Shown one piece after another: positions 1 to 5,073 of a stretch of DNA of 5,073 nt (the stretch's first letter is position 1; each line of letters begins with the position of its first letter). A model generated the notes under the pieces. It did no database searches, was not told the origin of the DNA, and was given only the letters and a program-made list of their open reading frames with translations. Where the stretch lies: assembly GCA_903860995.1 (NCBI GenBank), contig CAIOSS010000482.1, forward strand, positions 1-5,073. The letters are read 5' to 3'. This DNA comes from an uncultured delta proteobacterium. Lineage in GTDB: Bacteria > Myxococcota_A > Polyangia > Polyangiales > Ga0077539. The position numbers and the translations under genes were made by a program.

Positions 1-448
1 CCACCGGGGGAGCCGGGGGGGCCGGGGGAGCCGGGGGGCGAACCGACGCAGCAGCAGCAGCGGCGGCAGGCGCGGGCGCCGCCGCGGTGATCGACTGACG
101 CACGCGGTCGATCATGGCCTGCGAGTCGAAGGGCTTGAGCACCGCGCCCTGCGCGCCGGCGGCGCGCGCCGCGGCCTCGTCGAGGGGCGAGTGATCGGAG
201 TACAGAAGGTACACGGGCACGGCGGAGAGGTTGGGCTCGCCGCGGAGGCTCTTCACGAGGTCGTAGCTGCTCGTGCCGGGGAGGTTGACGTCGACGATGA
301 TCGCGTTAGGGCGCACCTCGCGGGCGCGGGAGAGCGCCCCGTCGGCGCCGTCGTGGGTCACGACCGCGATGTCTTCACCGGCGAAGGTCATGTCGAAGAC
401 CTTTCGCATCGTCGCGCTGTCATCGATGACGAACACGGATTTGGGCAC
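1..448 (-). CDS. Response regulator receiver protein with Pro/Ala-rich tail (partial, C-terminus beyond left edge)
   Basis: The gene reads leftward from a GTG start and runs off the window after 149 codons. Residues 1-120 form a CheY-like receiver domain: acidic pair D9-D10 in VFVIDDS, phospho-acceptor D53 in IIVDVNLPG, and K105 in VLKPF. The usual Thr/Ser after strand 4 is Y83, followed by S84. From about residue 122 the protein becomes an Ala/Pro linker, a poly-Ala run and then repeated Ala-Pro-Pro, so a second domain or tail probably lies beyond the edge. GTG is preferred because AAGGAG (460-455) lies 6 nt upstream and the first strand follows at once. Such proteins receive phosphate from a histidine kinase and act in the cytoplasm; the output is unknown because the C-terminus is missing. 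It is divergent from the Ser/Thr kinase gene. I am sure of the receiver domain but cannot assign a pathway or partner kinase. Confidence 0.9.
   Translation of the reverse strand, partial: MPKSVFVIDDSATMRKVFDMTFAGEDIAVVTHDGADGALSRAREVRPNAIIVDVNLPGTSSYDLVKSLRGEPNLSAVPVYLLYSDHSPLDEAAARAAGAQGAVLKPFDSQAMIDRVRQSITAAAPAPAAAAAAASVRPPAPPAPPAPPV
2..37. repeat. 9-bp tandem repeat encoding Ala-Pro-Pro
   Basis: There are four head-to-tail copies of a 9-bp unit, (a/g)gccggggg, the leftmost diverged to caccggggg. They lie inside the receiver gene and read as Ala-Pro-Pro on the minus strand. The array may continue past the left edge. A short run of CAG/CGG triplets follows (about 48-66) and encodes the poly-Ala stretch. 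This is a flexible linker likely to vary in length between strains by slippage; that last point is inference. Confidence 0.75.
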
Positions 449-481
449 GACCGACTCCTTCTTCAGCGGAGCCCCGGTCGT
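446..481 (-). promoter_or_regulatory. Hairpin covering the ribosome binding site and start codon of the receiver gene
   Basis: Read on the minus strand, ACGACC (481-476) is the exact reverse complement of GGTCGT (452-447). Inside it GGCTCC (473-468) pairs with GGAGTC (458-453) with one G-U pair. A 2-nt bulge (GG, 475-474) and a 9-nt loop (467-459) complete the fold. The inner stem contains the GGAG of the Shine-Dalgarno sequence, and the outer stem contains the first two bases of the GTG start. When folded, the mRNA would hide its own initiation site, as in RNA thermometers or translationally regulated leaders. The pairing is seen in the sequence; a regulatory role is inference, and GC-rich DNA forms stems by chance. 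Confidence 0.45.
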
Positions 482-522
482 TCCATCGCTCGCGCGTGGG
501 GGACCCGTCAGCCCGTGGTGAC

Positions 523-552
523 GTTGTAGGGGGGCGCGAAAGTTGGTGTCAA
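523..552 (-). promoter_or_regulatory. Sigma70-type promoter for the receiver gene
   Basis: On the minus strand there is a perfect -35 hexamer TTGACA (552-547), an 18-bp spacer, and a -10-like TACAAC (528-523, 4 of 6 consensus). Transcription would start near 516, giving a leader of about 68 nt before the GTG at 448. The leader ends in the start-site hairpin. The -35 match and spacing stand out in such GC-rich DNA. No equally good promoter is visible for the divergent kinase gene in the same gap. Confidence 0.6.
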
Positions 553-685
553 GAATCGCGAGCGGTCGCCCGCCGAGTCTGTGTCGATGCCTTGCCCGTG
601 AAGGCCCAGCCGTGGCAGAGATCGCGGGCGAGGGCAGCGCGTCGATCGACCGGCGTGTGCCCACGGATGGAGCGCGATCGTCCCC

Positions 686-2092
686 GTGAGCCGAGGGTCG
701 GCCAACCAAGAGAACTCACGCCTGGACGACTACCGCATCGTCGCCGAGCTCGCGCGGGGCGGCATGGCCGCGGTGTTCCTGGCCGTGTACGAGGGCGTGG
801 CGCGGCCGAGGGAGATCGTCGCCATCAAGGTGGTGCACCCGCACCTCGCCTACGACCCGGACTTCGTCGCCATGCTCGCCGACGAGGCCCGCATCGCCTC
901 GTCCATCGGTCACCCCAACGTGGTGGAGATCCGGGAGTTCGTCCTCGGGCGCTCTGACGGGCGCAACTACATCGTGATGGAGTATGCCGACGGCGAGACG
1001 CTGTCGATGTTCCTCAAGCACGGGGCGCGGGGCAAGCCGCTCAGCACGGCGCTGGCGGCGAGCATCGCGGCCGACGTGGCGGGCGGGCTCCACGCCGCCC
1101 ACGAGCTCAAGGGCCCCCGCGGAGAAGACCTGCAGCTGGTGCACCGCGACGTGTCGCCGCAGAACATCATCGTCACCTACGACGGGCGGGTGAAGCTCAC
1201 AGACTTCGGCGTCGCCAAGGCGACGGGGCGCATCCAGCGAACGCAGCCGGGGGAGATCAAGGGCAAGCTGGCCTACATGGCCCCGGAGCAGGCCTTCGGC
1301 CGCGCGGTCGACCGGCGCTCGGACGTCTACGCGCTCGGGGTGGTGCTCTACGAGCTCGCCATGGCCCGACGGCTCTTCGGGGGAAAGACCGACGCGGACA
1401 CCATCCGCAACGTGATGCAGCACAACATCGTGCCGCCGCGCGAGATCGACCCCGACTTCCCCGAGGGGCTGGAGCAGATCATCCTGGCGATGCTCACCAA
1501 GGAGCCCGCCGATCGCTTCCAGACCGCGGGCGCAGCAGAGCGGGCGCTGCGGGGCTACCTCCGGAGCGTCGGCGCGGGCGACCTCGCCGCGAGCCTCGGG
1601 GCCTTCGTCCGCGACCTCGACCCCGACCGGTATCGCGCGAAGCAGGAACTCCTCGCCGGGGAGCGGGCGCGCCTCCCGCCGCCCGGCCCTCCGAGGCCAC
1701 CGCCCCGGGGCCCCGAGCCCGACGGTCCCTCCGGCGACGGCCCGACACTCCTGTCCAGCCAGATCGAGGACGCGATGCGCCAGATCGGCCTCTCGGCGTC
1801 GCAGGCCCCCGTGGTGCCGATCCGCCCGTCCGCGCCCCCGCGCCCCTCGGCTCCGCCCCCTCCGCGGCCGTCCGCGCCGATGGTCGCGCCCGCCCACGGC
1901 ATCGACCAGACCGTCCAGGCGGATTTCTCGCAGGCCGTGCTCGACCACATCCGCGCGTCGTCCGCGCCGCCCCCCGTCATCCCGACCCCCGCCGCGGCCC
2001 CCCCGAACACCCTCCTCTGGGGGGCCATCGTGGGCGGGCTCCTGCTGATCATCGGCGGCGCCGTGGCGATCGTGGTGCTGGTCGTCCTCTGA
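686..2092 (+). CDS. Membrane-tethered Hanks-type serine/threonine protein kinase
   Basis: This 468-residue kinase phosphorylates Ser/Thr on protein substrates, with its catalytic domain in the cytoplasm. The domain spans about residues 16-295: glycine loop GGMAAVF (25-31), K48 in VAIKVV, helix-C E67, catalytic loop HRDVSPQN (153-160) with D155 and N160, DFG (173-175), and APE (199-201) before Q202. All key catalytic residues are present, so it should be active. Residues 330-440 form a Pro-rich linker with RPSAP three times (380-398) and two short less Pro-rich islands (354-371, 406-426). One transmembrane helix (442-468) ends the protein, so there is no extracytoplasmic sensor such as PASTA repeats. 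GTG 686 is the only start codon between the upstream in-frame stop (599-601) and the domain. The only SD-like GGAG (669-672) is 13 nt away, so translation may be weak. The gene converges with the mutase gene, 8 bp apart. The catalytic loop resembles the large myxobacterial kinase families. Substrate and trigger are unknown. Confidence 0.93.
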   Translation: MSRGSANQENSRLDDYRIVAELARGGMAAVFLAVYEGVARPREIVAIKVVHPHLAYDPDFVAMLADEARIASSIGHPNVVEIREFVLGRSDGRNYIVMEYADGETLSMFLKHGARGKPLSTALAASIAADVAGGLHAAHELKGPRGEDLQLVHRDVSPQNIIVTYDGRVKLTDFGVAKATGRIQRTQPGEIKGKLAYMAPEQAFGRAVDRRSDVYALGVVLYELAMARRLFGGKTDADTIRNVMQHNIVPPREIDPDFPEGLEQIILAMLTKEPADRFQTAGAAERALRGYLRSVGAGDLAASLGAFVRDLDPDRYRAKQELLAGERARLPPPGPPRPPPRGPEPDGPSGDGPTLLSSQIEDAMRQIGLSASQAPVVPIRPSAPPRPSAPPPPRPSAPMVAPAHGIDQTVQADFSQAVLDHIRASSAPPPVIPTPAAAPPNTLLWGAIVGGLLLIIGGAVAIVVLVVL

Positions 2093-2100
2093 TCGCCCTC

Positions 2101-3771
<1,671 letters not shown>

Positions 3772-3780
3772 CGTCGACGC

Positions 3781-3786
3781 TCCTCC
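3781..3786 (-). promoter_or_regulatory. Ribosome binding site of the mutase gene
   Basis: GGAGGA on the minus strand lies 9 nt before the ATG at 3771. It fixes this start against the much longer open frame that continues upstream in the same frame. No convincing promoter for the mutase gene is visible in the 84-bp gap. Confidence 0.75.
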
Positions 3787-3812
3787 GCGCGGCTCCGATC
3801 GCGCAGGGCGCG

Positions 3813-3841
3813 TTGCGGTGCGGCGCGAGGCAACGGATAAA
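3813..3841 (+). promoter_or_regulatory. Candidate promoter for the receiver-histidine kinase gene
   Basis: TTGCGG (3813-3818) and GATAAA (3836-3841) are separated by 17 bp, each a partial match to the sigma70 hexamers. The -10 element lies in the only A/T-rich island of the divergent gap (3836-3847). Transcription would begin near 3848, only about 8 nt before the ATG at 3856. That fits the absence of any Shine-Dalgarno sequence and suggests a nearly leaderless mRNA. Confidence 0.35.
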
Positions 3842-3855
3842 TCAAACCCGCCCCG

Positions 3856-5064
3856 ATGGCTACGATCCTCCACATCGAAGACGACCCCCAGAGTCGGCTG
3901 CTCGTCCGCAAGCTGCTCCAGCGGGCGGGCCACGAGGTGCTCGAGGCGGTCTCCGGCGTCGATGGAACGCGCCTGGCGATGCAGGCCCGGCCCGACCTGA
4001 TCCTGCTCGACATCAACGTTCCCGACCTCGACGGGTACGAGGTCGCGATGCTCCTGCGCGAGCGCCTGGCCGAGGTGCCCATCGTCGCGGTCACGGCTGA
4101 GGGCGACCGCGCGACGGCGCTGGGCCTCGGGTGCCGCGGGTTCGTCGCGAAGCCCATCGAGGTGCGCACCTTCGTCCGGACCATCGAGACCTTCCTCGCC
4201 TCGAAGGTCACCGACGTGGGGTCCATCCCCTCGGAGACCACCTCCGAGGCGCTGCTCCGTGCCCAGGGCGCTCGGGTCGCGGCGCGCCTCGAGGCCAAGG
4301 TGCACGAGCTCAGCGACGCGCACGAGCGGCTCATCGAGGCCGACCGCCTGCGCCGGGAGTTCTACCGCAACGTCAGCCACGAGCTCGCGACACCGCTCAC
4401 GCCCCTGGTGGGGTACCTCGGGCTGCTCTCGCGCGGCGAGCTCGGGGCCCTAACCGACCCACAGCGCAAGGCCGTGCGCAGCATGGATGGCGCCCTCGGC
4501 CGGCTCCGCCGCACCATCGACAACCTCCTCGATGTCACGCAGCTCGAGACGGGGCGCCTCCGATTCACCTTCGCCCCGTACGACCTCCGCGAGGTGGTGC
4601 TCCGCGCGGTCGAGCTCCGCCGCCCCGCCCTCGCTGCCCAGGGCGCGAAGCTCTTCGCGGCCATCCCCGACGCGTCGCTCCCCGCGCTCGGCGACGCCGA
4701 CCGGCTCTTCCGCGCGGTCGAGCACCTGCTCGACAACGCCGAGAAGTTTGGCCCGCCCGGCGGAGCCGTGGGCGTCGAGCTGCGCTTCAGCGCGACGCAC
4801 GCGGAGCTCCTCGTGGCCGACGAGGGCCTCGGGGTTCCTCCGGGCTGGCTCGCGCGCATCTTCGAGCCCTTCGTCCAGGTCGACGGGTCGCCTACCCGCA
4901 AGCACGGCGGCGCAGGCATCGGGCTCGCGGTGGTGCGCGGCGTCGCGGAGGCCCACGGCGGAGGCGTGGTGGCCGAGACCGGCTCCCGCATGCGCGTCGC
5001 AGGGCGCACCTTCCCGGGGCTGCTGGTGCGGCTACAGATCTCCCGGCGCCCCGAGGAGCCGTAG
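3856..5064 (+). CDS. Cytoplasmic hybrid: N-terminal receiver domain fused to histidine kinase
   Basis: This is a 402-residue soluble two-component protein. Residues 1-115 are a receiver domain with D9-D10 (HIEDDP), phospho-acceptor D52 in LLDINVPDLDG, T80 and K99 (AKPIE), so every phosphorylation residue is present. A helical, probably coiled-coil linker (about 130-168) leads to the HisKA dimerisation helix with H175 in NVSHELATPL. The HATPase_c domain follows: N-box LDNAEKF with N294, G1 box DEGLGVP (D322, G324, G326), F box IFEPF (335-339) and G2 box GGAGIGL (351-357). No membrane segment or signal peptide is seen. Receiver-first kinases are typically controlled by phosphorylation of the receiver by another kinase, or pass phosphate on in a relay. 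No C-terminal receiver or cognate regulator gene follows in the window. The ATG is preceded by no clear SD but by a possible close promoter. It is divergent from the mutase gene. The family is certain; partners and signal are unknown. Confidence 0.93.
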   Translation: MATILHIEDDPQSRLLVRKLLQRAGHEVLEAVSGVDGTRLAMQARPDLILLDINVPDLDGYEVAMLLRERLAEVPIVAVTAEGDRATALGLGCRGFVAKPIEVRTFVRTIETFLASKVTDVGSIPSETTSEALLRAQGARVAARLEAKVHELSDAHERLIEADRLRREFYRNVSHELATPLTPLVGYLGLLSRGELGALTDPQRKAVRSMDGALGRLRRTIDNLLDVTQLETGRLRFTFAPYDLREVVLRAVELRRPALAAQGAKLFAAIPDASLPALGDADRLFRAVEHLLDNAEKFGPPGGAVGVELRFSATHAELLVADEGLGVPPGWLARIFEPFVQVDGSPTRKHGGAGIGLAVVRGVAEAHGGGVVAETGSRMRVAGRTFPGLLVRLQISRRPEEP

Positions 5065-5073
5065 GGGTGCGCC

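Noticed and set aside
553..685. Possible promoter or small RNA in the rest of the gap before the kinase gene
   Set aside because: No hexamer pair with proper spacing, no terminator-like stem with a T-run, and no RNA family signature is visible.
191..957. Short plus-strand frames over the receiver gene, the gap and the start of the kinase gene
   Set aside because: They are shadows of the receiver and kinase genes. Their translations are Arg-rich or biased, with no domain and no ribosome binding site.
3772..4380. Upstream extension of the mutase frame by about 200 codons
   Set aside because: It is antisense to the receiver-histidine kinase gene. The strong SD before the ATG at 3771 and the family's usual N-terminus fix the start there.

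Overview
This is very GC-rich DNA with strongly GC-biased third codon positions, which leaves long spurious open frames on both strands. The kinase has a HRDVSPQN catalytic loop and a GGMAAVF-type P-loop. It sits beside a Pro/Ala-tailed receiver protein and a soluble receiver-histidine kinase. Together these suggest a Myxococcota-like (deltaproteobacterial) bacterium with a large signalling repertoire. This placement rests on family resemblance, not on a marker gene.

There are four protein genes on alternating strands: receiver protein (minus, cut by the left edge), Ser/Thr kinase (plus), methylmalonyl-CoA mutase large subunit (minus), receiver-histidine kinase (plus). None shares an operon with another inside the window. 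The first two are divergent across 237 bp. That gap holds a good sigma70-type promoter reading left and a hairpin covering the ribosome binding site and start codon of the receiver gene. The kinase and mutase genes converge with only 8 bp between stop codons. The mutase and receiver-histidine kinase genes diverge from an 84-bp gap with a weaker promoter candidate. The rest of the 449-685 gap (about 553-685) holds no gene or promoter I can support. The last 9 bases are non-coding or the start of something cut off.

Three of the four genes are phosphorylation-based signalling proteins: a receiver-only output or adaptor, a membrane-tethered Hanks-type kinase, and a cytoplasmic receiver-histidine kinase hybrid. 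The fourth is a B12-dependent carbon-skeleton mutase of propionate, branched-chain amino acid and odd-chain fatty acid metabolism. It carries only the catalytic barrel, so a separate cobalamin-binding subunit must be encoded elsewhere. Nothing shows the four genes working as one system. They look like neighbouring single-gene units, and I see no clear sign of a new defence, mobile or biosynthetic system. The most interesting points are the start-site hairpin of the receiver gene, the sensor-less tail-anchored kinase, and the mutase's mix of conserved substrate residues with changed CoA-contact positions.
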